From Terriglobus albidus (lineage in GTDB: Bacteria > Acidobacteriota > Terriglobia > Terriglobales > Acidobacteriaceae): a DNA stretch of 64,000 bases. The stretch spans positions 62,001 through 126,000 of the forward strand of contig NZ_JAGTAS010000032.1 of assembly GCF_025685425.1 (NCBI RefSeq), in the 5' to 3' direction. Below are positions 16,684 to 25,757 of this stretch, piece after piece. A program made the position numbers and the translations under genes. The first letter of the stretch is position 1. The number at the start of each line of letters is the position of its first letter. Below the pieces are notes generated by a model. The model was not told where the DNA came from. It was given only the letters and a program-made list of their open reading frames with translations, and made no database searches.

Positions 16684-18411
16684 TTTCGCGGGTTCTTCGA
16701 TGCGAAGCATCTGATCCACGCCCACATGTTGCAGGTGTTGCCGGATGCCGCTGGGCCACTGGATCTCTATGTCCGCTTCCGTACTTTCGCCCAGTCCGAA
16801 ATGCACCCGCTTGTCGCTGCTGGAGAGATACGAGCCCGCCGTAGAGACCGTCGCATATTGCGATTGGCCGTGAGATATCACGTGTACATTGGCTCCGATC
16901 GCATCACGATTGGAGGTATGTCCAACCAGCAGTAGCGTCAGCCAGTGATTGCTTGACTCCGTCCGATTCAAGATAAGATGCGCCGGTCCATCGTTGGTAG
17001 AGACCACTGCATCGAGACGGCCGTCATTGTCGAAGTCGCCGAGCGCCAGTCCTCGTCCCACCCACGGCTCGCGAAAGACGGCTCCAGCTTCAGACGAAAC
17101 ATCAACGAATTTCCCTTCGCCAACATTGCGGGCAAGCAGCATCGGCTCACGGTAGTGGAGCTGCGGGAAGTTCAGTTCCACATTGTCCAGGTCATGCCCC
17201 TGGGCCACAATCAGATCCTTACGGCCATCATTGTCGTAATCAAAGAAGCGAATACCCCAGCCGGAGCGCAGCAACGTCATCTTCGCGATGCCGGAGCTGT
17301 AGGTGTCATAGTTGAAAGAGCCATCGCCGTTGTTGCGATAGAGCGCATACTTCTGCATGGCGAGGTTGGTGATGACCAGGTCCGGAAGGCCGTCATTGTC
17401 ATAGTCTTCGAAGTCGATCCCCATGCCGGCATACGTCTTTCCTTCACTGTCTACGGCGATCTCTGCGGTGAGACCGATCTCGCTGAACTTGTCTCCGTCA
17501 TTTCTGTAGAGGAACTCGAACATGGAGTCGTTCGCGATTGCGAGATCAACCTTGCCGTCGCGGTTGAAGTCCGCAAGAGCAATCCCGAGGCCCTTCGCAG
17601 GCTTGTCGAGGCCGAAGGCGACAGCCTTCTCTGTAAACGTCCCATCCCCGTTATTGCGATACACCATGGGGCGAATCGCCGGGAAGATATCAGGATGGCA
17701 GTAGGCGCGGTATCCCTCGCGATGCTCCCCACACCATACGTCCTCAAAATCCCAATGCACGTAGCGCAGTACGACGAGGTCAAGCTTGCCGTCGTTGTCG
17801 AGGTCCACCCACGCCGCTGCGGTGTACCAGTTATCCCCTTGAGCAGCCGCGCCACCGGTACCGGATTTCGCCGTCACGTCCGTAAAGGTGCCGTCACCAT
17901 CGTTGCGGTAAAGGCGATTGCCTCCATACGCCGTCACATAGAGATCTTCAAAGCCATCATTGTCGAAGTCTCCGACGGCAACGCCCATGCCATAGCCAAC
18001 ACCTTTCAAGCCGGCGCGCTCGGTTACGTCTTCAAAGCTGCCATCGATTTTCTGGTGATACAGACGATTCCAGTCTTCCGGGCCCTTCTTTTGCGGCATG
18101 GTCCCCTTCGGTGCCGGGTTCGGCACGGACGCACCGTTCGCGAAAAAGATATCGAGACGGCCATCGTTGTCGTAGTCAAAGGCTGCGACACCGGAGCCTA
18201 TCGTCTCCAGAAGGTACTTGTGAGAAGTGTGGTAAGCGCGAGCCTGGAAGCCGGGCTTGAGACGGCCTGAGGCATCGATAAAGTTCGCATGTTCTGCCGG
18301 CGTCTTCGCTTTGGAGGCGGCTCCCGAAGTTTGTCCTGCAAGATTCTTCGTTCCAAAGCTCAGAGAGAGGAGCAGTCCCAAAACAGCGAAATTCGGCGCA
18401 AGCACCCGCAT
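16681..18411 (-). CDS. Secreted FG-GAP/VCBS and ASPIC-UnbV (CRTAC1-family) protein
   Basis: From the start at 18411 (AAGGG about 10 bases upstream; 18444 is an alternative) the protein has a signal peptide (APNFAVLGLLLSLSFGTKNLAGQ) and seven calcium-binding FG-GAP blades, each with a D-x-D-x-D-G-x-x-D loop such as DYDNDGRLDIFF, DFDNDGFEDLYV, DLDNDGKLDLVV, DFNRDGKVDLAI and DFDNDGRLDAVV. The C-terminus is an ASPIC/UnbV domain (GANVHVISHGQSQYATVSTAGSYLSSSDKRVHFGLG and IEIQWPSG). An integrin-like propeller at the cell surface or in the periplasm is expected; the function is not established. Its TAG stop is the first three bases of a MITE-like repeat. It lies upstream of the receptor on the same strand, but the receptor has its own promoter region. 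Confidence 0.9.
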   Translation of the reverse strand: MRVLAPNFAVLGLLLSLSFGTKNLAGQTSGAASKAKTPAEHANFIDASGRLKPGFQARAYHTSHKYLLETIGSGVAAFDYDNDGRLDIFFANGASVPNPAPKGTMPQKKGPEDWNRLYHQKIDGSFEDVTERAGLKGVGYGMGVAVGDFDNDGFEDLYVTAYGGNRLYRNDGDGTFTDVTAKSGTGGAAAQGDNWYTAAAWVDLDNDGKLDLVVLRYVHWDFEDVWCGEHREGYRAYCHPDIFPAIRPMVYRNNGDGTFTEKAVAFGLDKPAKGLGIALADFNRDGKVDLAIANDSMFEFLYRNDGDKFSEIGLTAEIAVDSEGKTYAGMGIDFEDYDNDGLPDLVITNLAMQKYALYRNNGDGSFNYDTYSSGIAKMTLLRSGWGIRFFDYDNDGRKDLIVAQGHDLDNVELNFPQLHYREPMLLARNVGEGKFVDVSSEAGAVFREPWVGRGLALGDFDNDGRLDAVVSTNDGPAHLILNRTESSNHWLTLLLVGHTSNRDAIGANVHVISHGQSQYATVSTAGSYLSSSDKRVHFGLGESTEADIEIQWPSGIRQHLQHVGVDQMLRIEEPAK

Positions 18412-18575
18412 AGACGATCGGCCCTTATCGATAGAGATTTTCATTGAGGCGGGGAACTTTCCGCACCTCAAGCAGAGTCGTTGCTCTGAAGGTGAATCTG
18501 CGCAGCTATCGTAGCAGGGTGCGGTCGGAGGGAAATAGTGATGTGTATTTTCGAAAGTCACGGCGTATCAAAAAC

Positions 18576-18753
18576 GGGTGGGAGCAGCGGCTTCAGCCCG
18601 CTGAATTTACGCTTATTGAATGATGGGCTTCAGCCCTGGGCTTTGTCGTTTATTGAACCAACGGCCCAGGGCTAAAAGCCCTCTCTTTCTAAACTCCGTA
18701 TTTATAGCGTGGGCTGAAGCCCACGGCTCCCACCGTATTCGAGCTTCGCTCAA
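18576..18753. repeat. Family A palindromic repeat, copy A2
   Basis: Gene-free. GTGGGAGC (18577 region) and GCTCCCAC (near 18727) form outer arms around CGGCTTCAGCCCG, GGGCTTCAGCCCTGGGC, GCCCAGGGCTAAAAGCCC and GTGGGCTGAAGCCCAC, ending in ATTCGAGCTTCGCTCAAG. It ends 1-2 nt from the stop codon of the regulator gene at 18755. Confidence 0.8.
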
Positions 18754-18754
18754 G

Positions 18755-20077
18755 CTAACGAACATCCAGGGCTACGATACGAGCCGGCCCCGCAATGCCG
18801 TTGTCAACGTCGGTCGTAAGCACTGCTTCAAAGTCATGATCGCTATTGTCTGCGCCGATGCGCCGCTCGAGCTCGGCAACCTGGTTCGGGTTCGAGAGAA
18901 ACTCACCTGCCGCGGCTGTTCCACTCATGCCGATACCCGCGGCAATCACGATCACCTGCCCGAGTACCTGGCTATGAATGCGGGCGATGATGGCGTAGTC
19001 GCGATTGACCGTGGCCATCTTGTCCTGCAGATGCAGGCTCCATTGGCGATTTCCCGGATCTTTGCTATCGCGGATATAAAAGGAGTCCACATCGCTTCCG
19101 CCGAACTGGTATCGCAGCGGTTCGATCAGCTTGAGGGTCCACTGATTGTCGAGTCCACCGAGAAAGACCGTCGGCCCCTCACGGAGTTCGTTGAGGTTGG
19201 TTCCGAGATTCAGGCGAACGCGGACCGGCCGGTTCTGATGCCCCACGACGGATTCCAGCCTCATCATGGCAAGGACATCTGAGTAGACGACATTCTCTCC
19301 CAACGTTTCATGATCAAAGAAGGTTCCGGAAGAGAGCAGCTTTTTGTCTTCCAGATCCAACGCGTGCGCGATGGCCTCGGGTGTCGTAGCAGCATTCCCC
19401 GGCCAGTGTTTTTTTGCCGAGATCGGTAGACAGAAAGTAATAGGTCCAGGCGTGGCAAAGAATGGAGACCATAGCCGATCCATCGGTGTGGGTGTGAAGC
19501 TGCGCCAGAGAAATCCACCAGTGACACCAACCACAAGAAGAAGCGCTGCGGCGGCAGTCCAGGCCAGACGGCGGGAGAAGCGAGACATCTTCGCCGGAGG
19601 GGCTACGTGTGCGCTGTTATCTGCAATATCAGTCGTGGTAGCAGCAACAAGAAGCGGCCCATGGGCGGTAGCTCGATCGTGCACTAAGACCGGCTCGGCA
19701 TCCCGTCCTGGAAAGAACTCGGGAACATAGGACCCGATGTTGAGCTCGATGCGGAGCTCTGAGGCATGAGACGATTCATGATAGTACTGCGCGATACGCT
19801 TACGAATCTCCGCGACGGTCACACGAACGACAGGATCGGAGGCAGTATCGTAGTCTGCCGGCCGGCCAAAGACCTCGATCCCAAGGGTTCGTTCCTTCAA
19901 GTGCGCCCCTCGTCCTTCGAGCGTTTCTTCCACCATGTAGCGCAACAGCGTAGGGTATCGCTTGCTGTTTCTGAAGTGAGTGGAGTGGAGCAGGCGCTCC
20001 ATCTGTGCCCGGATCTTTTCTTTATCTTCCGATGAGAACGGTACGAGCGTTTGCGACTCAGGAGTGCTCGGTAACAT
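18755..20077 (-). CDS. Membrane-anchored winged-helix-type transcriptional regulator
   Basis: Start chosen at ATG 20077 (GGAAGG just upstream); the frame is open to 20131. Residues about 20-125 (SSEDKEKIRAQMERLLHSTHF, RYPTLLRYMVEETLEGRG, LGIEVFGRPADYDTASDPVVRVTVAEIRKRIAQYY, LNIGSYVPEF) match the N-terminal domain of the paralogue at 49778 block for block. It looks like a CadC/OmpR-type winged helix, though I cannot confirm the fold. One membrane helix follows (RRLAWTAAAALLLVVGVTGGFLW), then an external domain of about 240 residues. A one-component membrane regulator is inferred. It diverges from the receptor at 20341 with a 263-bp gap and probably controls it. Confidence 0.75.
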   Translation of the reverse strand: MLPSTPESQTLVPFSSEDKEKIRAQMERLLHSTHFRNSKRYPTLLRYMVEETLEGRGAHLKERTLGIEVFGRPADYDTASDPVVRVTVAEIRKRIAQYYHESSHASELRIELNIGSYVPEFFPGRDAEPVLVHDRATAHGPLLVAATTTDIADNSAHVAPPAKMSRFSRRLAWTAAAALLLVVGVTGGFLWRSFTPTPMDRLWSPFFATPGPITFCLPISAKKHWPGNAATTPEAIAHALDLEDKKLLSSGTFFDHETLGENVVYSDVLAMMRLESVVGHQNRPVRVRLNLGTNLNELREGPTVFLGGLDNQWTLKLIEPLRYQFGGSDVDSFYIRDSKDPGNRQWSLHLQDKMATVNRDYAIIARIHSQVLGQVIVIAAGIGMSGTAAAGEFLSNPNQVAELERRIGADNSDHDFEAVLTTDVDNGIAGPARIVALDVR

Positions 20078-20142
20078 TTGGCCTTCCCCAATGGTTACAG
20101 AAGAATAGGCCGTTATAACCAGCTTCCGCAACCTGCCTCTTT

Positions 20143-20201
20143 ACCCGTCTTTACCTCCTCCTTACCTCTTCGCATCTGCAAGCAAAATCATGGCTTACCC
20201 C
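20143..20201. promoter_or_regulatory. Helically phased TTACC direct repeats in divergent promoter
   Basis: TTACC occurs at 20143, 20153, 20164 and 20197, spaced 10, 11 and 33 bp, so all lie on about the same DNA face. Tandem direct repeats with a one-turn period are typical targets of winged-helix regulators such as OmpR/PhoB. They lie between the regulator and receptor starts and are a candidate binding site for that regulator. Confidence 0.45.
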
Positions 20202-20340
20202 GTGTATACCCGTTAGACCTGAAATGTGATGACATGCGGCACCTAGACTCCGCTGGTCGTAGAAGTACACCTGTGCCGCGCGCGCGAAGTTTCGCTGGGC
20301 ACGAATCCTCCAAAAAACACAAACAACAGAGGGAACGACC

Positions 20341-23300
20341 ATGAAGCAGAGAGTGCATTTTCTTGAGGTAGGCCATCGATGGGTACTGCGAACCCTGAAG
20401 CTCGCAGCAGTTGTGATCCTGTTCCTGTGCGGCGCCGGGTCGATACACGCTCAATTAACCACGGCGGATATTCTGGGAACGGTCACGGAACCGACCGGCG
20501 CCGTGGTGGCAAACGCAAGGGTGGAGCTGAGAAATATTGCCACCAATGTCACGCGCGTTGTCACCACAGATGACAGCGGCAACTATACCTTCCCCCTGCT
20601 GCAGCCGGGACATTACAGCATCAAGGTTACCGTTCAGGGCTTCAAGGCTTTCAACACTCCAGACCTCGCCGTCGAGGCCGGAGATCGCGCCCGCAATGAC
20701 GTCCATCTACAACTCGGCGACGTCAACGAGACGGTAAGTATCGAAGCCCAGACACCGCTCCTGCAGAGCGAGAGCGCCACCGTCAGTTCCACGGTGACAG
20801 CGCAGAGCGTCCAGGATCTGCCGTTGAATGGCCGCAACTATGTCCAGCTTATCCAGATTGTTCCTGGCGCAAATGAGGGACCAGGTAACGGTCTGACCAG
20901 CGGAGGGCGTCCGGACGATCGCCGGCAGTCGAGCTCCTTCTCGGTCAACGGACAGGACGATACCCTTAACAACTTCATCATTGACGGTTTCGATAACAAC
21001 GAACGCATTATCGGCACCAGCGGCGTTCGTCCCAATGTCGAAGGCATTCAGGAGATCAGCGTCCAGACGAACAGCTACGCCCCTGAGGCTGGACGCACCG
21101 CCGGCGGTGTCGTGAATATCGTGACCCGCAGCGGATCGAACCAGTTCCATGGAACCGCATACGAGTACTTCCGCAACGATATCTTCGACGCGCGGCAGGT
21201 GCTGCAGACCTCCGGCAAGAAGCCCGAGCTGCGGCAGAATCAGTTCGGCGGATCCATCGGCGGGCCAATCTGGAGAGACCGCACCTTCTTCTTCGGCGAC
21301 TACGAGGGCTTCCGGCAGGTAACCGGTGTCACCTATCAGAGCACCGTACCGACGATTGACGAATACAACAACATCAACAGCATCGGCGGAGGTTCGCCGC
21401 AGGCCATGGTGGCGGCCGGAAATGGCACCGCAGGCCTGCCTATTAATCCCATTGCGCTGAACTACCTTAAGCTCTTCCCCGCCCCGACCAACTCCAGCCT
21501 GACGAATAACTATGTCATCAGCCCGAGCAAAACGCAGTACAGCCATGTCTTCGACGTTCGTATCGACCACCGCTTTAACGCGAGCAACCTGTTCTATGGC
21601 CGCTACACCTACAACCATGTGGACTCGACCGTTCCACCGGCCCTCGGCGTCGTAAATGGTCTTGAGATCTCAGGAGGCCGCTACATCTTTGCAGGGCCGG
21701 CGAAGAACGGAGCGCAGCAGTACGCCTTCGACTACACGCACATCTTCACGCAGAATCTGCTGATCGATCTGAAGGCCGGCTTCACCCGCATCAATAACCT
21801 GTCACTGCCGCTGAACTACGGCAAGAATGCGGATACGACGGTTGGCTTCGGCTCAAATATGAACTTCACACAGAACGCCAATGTATTGACACCGATCAGC
21901 TTTGGCCCGTTCAGTGACATCGGCGACGGCGCCTATGTGCCGCTGCAGGACATCGACAACACCTTCCAGTATGCGGCAAACGTAAACTGGAACAAGGGAA
22001 ACCACAACATCAAGTTCGGTGCGAGTTTTATCCGCCGACAGGCACGTAACCTGCAAAGCGCCTTTCCTGCCGGCCAGTATGGCTTTGGCCTGAACACAGA
22101 CAACTGCGTCCCCGGCACTGGATATAACGCGGCAACCGGGTCATGCAACGCGACAGCCTCCGCAAAACAGCGCCAGGATAACAACCTGGCGAGCTCACTC
22201 GTAGGTGCATTTAGCTCATCAAGCCGCAATTACAACCTCAACACGCCGGACTATCGGACCTACGAACCGAACTTCTTCGTGCAGGACTCGTGGAAGCTGA
22301 CACCGAGGTTCACCTTGCTCTATGGCGTGCGTTACGACGTGTTCACGCCCTTCACGGAGGCCCATGGCCACATCTCGAACTTTGATTTCAACCAGGCGCT
22401 CACGCTGAACACCAGCAACATTGGACAGGCATTGAAGGTGGCAAACCAGAATGGTGTGGACGGGCATGCCAGCATCAGCACCGACTATAGCAATGTGGCT
22501 CCGCGCGTTGGCTTTTCCTGGTCACTGCAGCCCCAGACAGTACTACGTGGCGGTTATGGTTTGAGCTTCTTCCCGGGCAACTACACCTCCAACGCCGATC
22601 TGAAGAATGCTCCCTTCGTCTCCGTATATTCTCCAAACTGCATCTCGAGTGTGGCCTTCCAGATTCAGACCACCAGGAACGGGGCTCCGGCAAGCGCCAG
22701 CAACCCGGACTGCGCCACGATCTCTGGCGCCTACACCAGCTTCAGCCAGGGCCTTCCTCTACCGCAGCCGCAGACGATCAACAGTACCGGTTTGAGCTTC
22801 GTCGCCGAATCTCCGAACTTCCGGTCGGCGATGATTCAGCAGTTCAACCTGCAGGTGCAGCAGCAGTTCGGCGCCAATGTATTGACCGTCGGCTATGTGG
22901 GAAACGTCGCTCAGCATCTGCCACAGACCATCAACGACATCAATGTGCCGCGACCGGGAAACAGCGTCAGCGGCGGAGTCTCCAGCGCGCGCCCTCTCAG
23001 CGGCGTCCTGCCAAACCTCGCAGGAGTCAACTGGCTGGTAAGCGAAGGTATCTCCAACTACAACGCATTGCAGACCAGCTTCCAGCGGCGCTTTGTGAAA
23101 GGGCTGGCCTTCGATGCAAACTACACCTGGGCAAAGGGCCTGAGCGACGTAACCGGATTCAGCCAGGAAGGCGCACAGGGAGCTTACAACGCAGATCCGA
23201 CACGCATCCGGCAGATCGACTACGGCATTGCGGAGAATAACATTCAGAACCGCTTTGCCCTCTCGTTGAACTACCAGTTCGCGGCGGGCCACACCTTCAG

Positions 23301-23805
23301 CAACTCGCTTGAGCGGTTTACATTTGGCGGCTGGCAGATGAATACCATTACGATCTGGCAGACGGGCAAACCGTTCTCCATTCTGAACGACAGTGCCGCC
23401 GGCGGCTACGGCAACCGTGCGACGCCCATCAACAATGGTGGAGGAGATCGTCCTAACCAGGTTGGTGATCCGCATGCCGTTGACCGGACCTTCCAGCACT
23501 GGTTCAACACGGCAGCATTTGCTCCCCAGCCGCTTGGCACTATCGGTACGGCACAGCGGAACTCGCTCTCCGGGCCGAACTTCCGGCACGTCGATCTGTC
23601 ACTGTTCAAGGACTTCTTCCTGACAGAACGGGCGAAGGTGCAGTTCCGCGCTGAGGCTTTCAACATCTCCAACACACCGAGCTGGATCGTCGGCCAGGGC
23701 AGCGGCAATGTGAAGATGGGCAACTCCGCCTTCGGCACCGTAACTGCAACCGATCCGAACTACACGCCGAGGCTGTACCAGTTCGCTCTCAAACTCAACT
23801 TCTAA
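20341..23805 (+). CDS. TonB-dependent receptor, Oar-like
   Basis: 1,154 residues with a signal segment (TLKLAAVVILFLCGAGSIHAQ), a carboxypeptidase-regulatory-like domain (ADILGTVTEPTGAVVANARV, DDSGNYTFPLLQPGHYSIKVTVQGF), a plug (QSVQDLPLNGRNYVQLIQIVPG, NNFIIDGFDNNERII) and an outer-membrane barrel ending LYQFALKLNF. AGAGGGA lies six bases before the ATG. A good terminator follows the stop. It is a single gene, divergent from a membrane-anchored regulator, so its control is probably private to that pair. No glycosidase is adjacent, so the substrate is unknown. Confidence 0.93.
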   Translation: MKQRVHFLEVGHRWVLRTLKLAAVVILFLCGAGSIHAQLTTADILGTVTEPTGAVVANARVELRNIATNVTRVVTTDDSGNYTFPLLQPGHYSIKVTVQGFKAFNTPDLAVEAGDRARNDVHLQLGDVNETVSIEAQTPLLQSESATVSSTVTAQSVQDLPLNGRNYVQLIQIVPGANEGPGNGLTSGGRPDDRRQSSSFSVNGQDDTLNNFIIDGFDNNERIIGTSGVRPNVEGIQEISVQTNSYAPEAGRTAGGVVNIVTRSGSNQFHGTAYEYFRNDIFDARQVLQTSGKKPELRQNQFGGSIGGPIWRDRTFFFGDYEGFRQVTGVTYQSTVPTIDEYNNINSIGGGSPQAMVAAGNGTAGLPINPIALNYLKLFPAPTNSSLTNNYVISPSKTQYSHVFDVRIDHRFNASNLFYGRYTYNHVDSTVPPALGVVNGLEISGGRYIFAGPAKNGAQQYAFDYTHIFTQNLLIDLKAGFTRINNLSLPLNYGKNADTTVGFGSNMNFTQNANVLTPISFGPFSDIGDGAYVPLQDIDNTFQYAANVNWNKGNHNIKFGASFIRRQARNLQSAFPAGQYGFGLNTDNCVPGTGYNAATGSCNATASAKQRQDNNLASSLVGAFSSSSRNYNLNTPDYRTYEPNFFVQDSWKLTPRFTLLYGVRYDVFTPFTEAHGHISNFDFNQALTLNTSNIGQALKVANQNGVDGHASISTDYSNVAPRVGFSWSLQPQTVLRGGYGLSFFPGNYTSNADLKNAPFVSVYSPNCISSVAFQIQTTRNGAPASASNPDCATISGAYTSFSQGLPLPQPQTINSTGLSFVAESPNFRSAMIQQFNLQVQQQFGANVLTVGYVGNVAQHLPQTINDINVPRPGNSVSGGVSSARPLSGVLPNLAGVNWLVSEGISNYNALQTSFQRRFVKGLAFDANYTWAKGLSDVTGFSQEGAQGAYNADPTRIRQIDYGIAENNIQNRFALSLNYQFAAGHTFSNSLERFTFGGWQMNTITIWQTGKPFSILNDSAAGGYGNRATPINNGGGDRPNQVGDPHAVDRTFQHWFNTAAFAPQPLGTIGTAQRNSLSGPNFRHVDLSLFKDFFLTERAKVQFRAEAFNISNTPSWIVGQGSGNVKMGNSAFGTVTATDPNYTPRLYQFALKLNF

Positions 23806-23832
23806 CCTTGAAGCGCCTCATGCTGCCTCCAG

Positions 23833-23863
23833 CCGGGCTGCTCTTATGCAGCCCGGTTTTTCT
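23833..23863 (+). terminator. Rho-independent terminator after receptor gene
   Basis: CCGGGCTGC (23833-23841), loop TCTTAT, GCAGCCCGG (23848-23856), then TTTTTCTTT: a perfect 9-bp GC-rich stem with a T-run, 28 nt after the receptor stop. Confidence 0.9.
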
Positions 23864-23996
23864 TTGCGGGCAATCGGGAGCAACTGAAAGGCGGTCGAAA
23901 CCTCGAGCGACTCGCGGCGCTTTTTCCTTGCTTTAGCTATCCTGCACCACCACAATGGATGGGACTTCCGACACCTGTACGATGTAGGAGCCAACC

Positions 23997-24728
23997 GTGA
24001 CAACCGCAGTACTCTCTTCTCCCAAAACACGGCCCGGCGTTGTATACCCACATGCGCAGTGGTATTTTCTGCTGGCCATCATCCTTACATGGATCGGATT
24101 CTCCCGAAGCTATTTCGCAGTCATCCGGACGCAGCCGCTGCTGCACCACATTCACGGCGCGCTGATGGGCGGATGGATCGCCCTGCTCATTGTGCAGCCT
24201 GTTTTGTATCAGCGTGGCCGACTGAAACTCCATCGCACGCTGGGCCGCTGGGGTGCATTCCTACTGGTCCCGGCAATTGTCGTCGCCGGCTTGCTGATGA
24301 TTCGTGGCATGTTCCGCAGTACGGAGCTACCGCCATTCATCGTGGATCACCTCGCGTTTCTCGACGTGAACTCGTTGATCGATATCCCGCTCTTTGTCGG
24401 CATGGCGATCTATAGCAGTCGCGATGTTCATCGGCATGCGCGGTGGATCAGCAGTACCGTGTTAACGATGATGCCGCCGGCACTGGTCCGGGCCATGCCT
24501 ATCCTGCCTATCTTCCGGCACAGCTTTCGTGCGAACGTAAACATCGGCATGGGTCTGATGTGCTTCATCTTCGTGCTGCTGATTTTGGACGACTGGCGCA
24601 AAGCCAAAAGAGTATACCCGCCTTATCCCATCGCTCTGGTGTGCACAGCTTTCGCGGCTGTGGGTGCTAACTATGCGTCGCAATGGGGCTGGTGGCAGGC
24701 ACTCACACTCTTGCTGGGCCGGCGGTAA
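23997..24728 (+). CDS. Hypothetical polytopic membrane protein
   Basis: 243 residues, GTG start with TAGGAG seven bases upstream. About six hydrophobic helices are visible: WYFLLAIILTWIGFSRSYF, IHGALMGGWIALLIVQPVLY, WGAFLLVPAIVVAGLLMI, IDIPLFVGMAIYSS, GMGLMCFIFVLLIL and IALVCTAFAAVGANYASQ. Several histidines sit at helix ends (LLHHIHGALMGGW, LHRTLGRWG, DVHRHARW), which could bind heme or metal, as in some small cytochrome-like or DUF2306-like membrane proteins. No family can be named with certainty. It is flanked by a terminator and a convergent methyltransferase, so it is probably monocistronic. Confidence 0.75.
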   Translation: MTTAVLSSPKTRPGVVYPHAQWYFLLAIILTWIGFSRSYFAVIRTQPLLHHIHGALMGGWIALLIVQPVLYQRGRLKLHRTLGRWGAFLLVPAIVVAGLLMIRGMFRSTELPPFIVDHLAFLDVNSLIDIPLFVGMAIYSSRDVHRHARWISSTVLTMMPPALVRAMPILPIFRHSFRANVNIGMGLMCFIFVLLILDDWRKAKRVYPPYPIALVCTAFAAVGANYASQWGWWQALTLLLGRR

Positions 24729-24797
24729 TGTTTGCTCACTCGGTAAACCGCAATTAGCTAGTCCATGATGGGCAAGCGCACCGGGAGACTCACCACA

Positions 24798-25469
24798 CTA
24801 GCACCTTCGCCCTGGCATGCCCGAGCTGACAAACATCCGACCCGTCCTTCCCGACCGCGCCTTCTTCTTCACCACCCACGTCGTCATGCATCGCTGCCCC
24901 TGCACCACGGTCGTCTTCAGTGGGTCCACCAGCTCCCCATCGAGACCACGCGTTAGTTCCATCAACAGCGGTTCATCCACCAGCAGCCATTCCACCCCAT
25001 GCGACATCTTGAACCGCCGCCCTCCCAACGCCTCAAACGCTATCCCTTGCACCGCTCCAATCGTCGACGCCAACCTGCAGAACAACATCCCACCCGGCCG
25101 CAGCACACGCCACAGCCCTCGCACCATCGCCTCCAGTTGCGCCTCATCCTGCGCAAAGTGCAGCACCGAGTTGCACACCACCACGTCCGCAAACTCATCC
25201 GCGAACGGCATCTCCTCGACGCCCGCCACCTGGAAGTTCTCAACCGGCAGTCCCGGCGCCAGCTCACTTACCATCTGCCGCACCTCCGCTACTGCTTCGG
25301 CGCTTATATCCACGCCAAACACTTCATACCCCTCGCGCAGCAGATAGCGAATATTCCGCCCGCCGCCGCACCCCGCGTCCACCACCCGCATCCCGGGAGA
25401 AATATTCCCTCGTAGGATCTGATCGAACAGGTAGATATCGATCTGCCCAAACTGCTCCTGTAGCGTCAT
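24798..25469 (-). CDS. Class I SAM-dependent methyltransferase
   Basis: 223 residues with the Rossmann SAM-binding motifs: motif I VVDAGCGGGRNIRYLL, acidic end of strand 2 VFGVDISAEAV, motif II/III VVCNSVLHFAQDEAQLEAMV and post-motif LWRVLRPGGMLFCRLAS. The layout resembles TehB-like or small-molecule methyltransferases. The C-terminus (LVDPLKTTVVQGQRCMTTWVVKKK) completes the last strands, then a basic tail. GAGGAG lies four bases before the ATG. Substrate unknown. It is convergent with the membrane protein gene. Confidence 0.85.
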   Translation of the reverse strand: MTLQEQFGQIDIYLFDQILRGNISPGMRVVDAGCGGGRNIRYLLREGYEVFGVDISAEAVAEVRQMVSELAPGLPVENFQVAGVEEMPFADEFADVVVCNSVLHFAQDEAQLEAMVRGLWRVLRPGGMLFCRLASTIGAVQGIAFEALGGRRFKMSHGVEWLLVDEPLLMELTRGLDGELVDPLKTTVVQGQRCMTTWVVKKKARSGRTGRMFVSSGMPGRRC

Positions 25470-25757
25470 CCGGCTCCTCTCTTCACTCAGCTACTTTCAT
25501 CGTAGTCGGGCTCCGTCCTGAGATGGACGGTCCGCCATCGCTTCGCGCGCGCGGCATCAATTGCGGCAATATCGATCTCCGCATTGTCATCATTGCGCTC
25601 ATTGCGCGCTTCGCTGCGGCGCGATCCGGTCCGTTGTCTTCGCAGGAAAACGGCGCAAACAGCCAAAGCATCCCAGTGTATGGGCCAGACTGATTCTCGG
25701 TCTCATCGAAAGTACCGTCGCATTCTTTCCTAGCTGTGACGACGCCAATATCGGCCC
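25470..25757. other. Intergenic region without a supported gene
   Basis: A short frame exists here on the minus strand but has neither family resemblance nor a ribosome binding site. A piece near 25650-25667 (AAAACGGCGCAAAC) matches the inverse of the interior of the element at 57452-57605, so this may be a decayed repeat. Confidence 0.4.

Noticed and set aside
16978-18270. 430-residue plus-strand frame
   Set aside because: Antisense to the ASPIC/FG-GAP gene, whose reverse frame is kept open by repeated D-rich loops; no family features.
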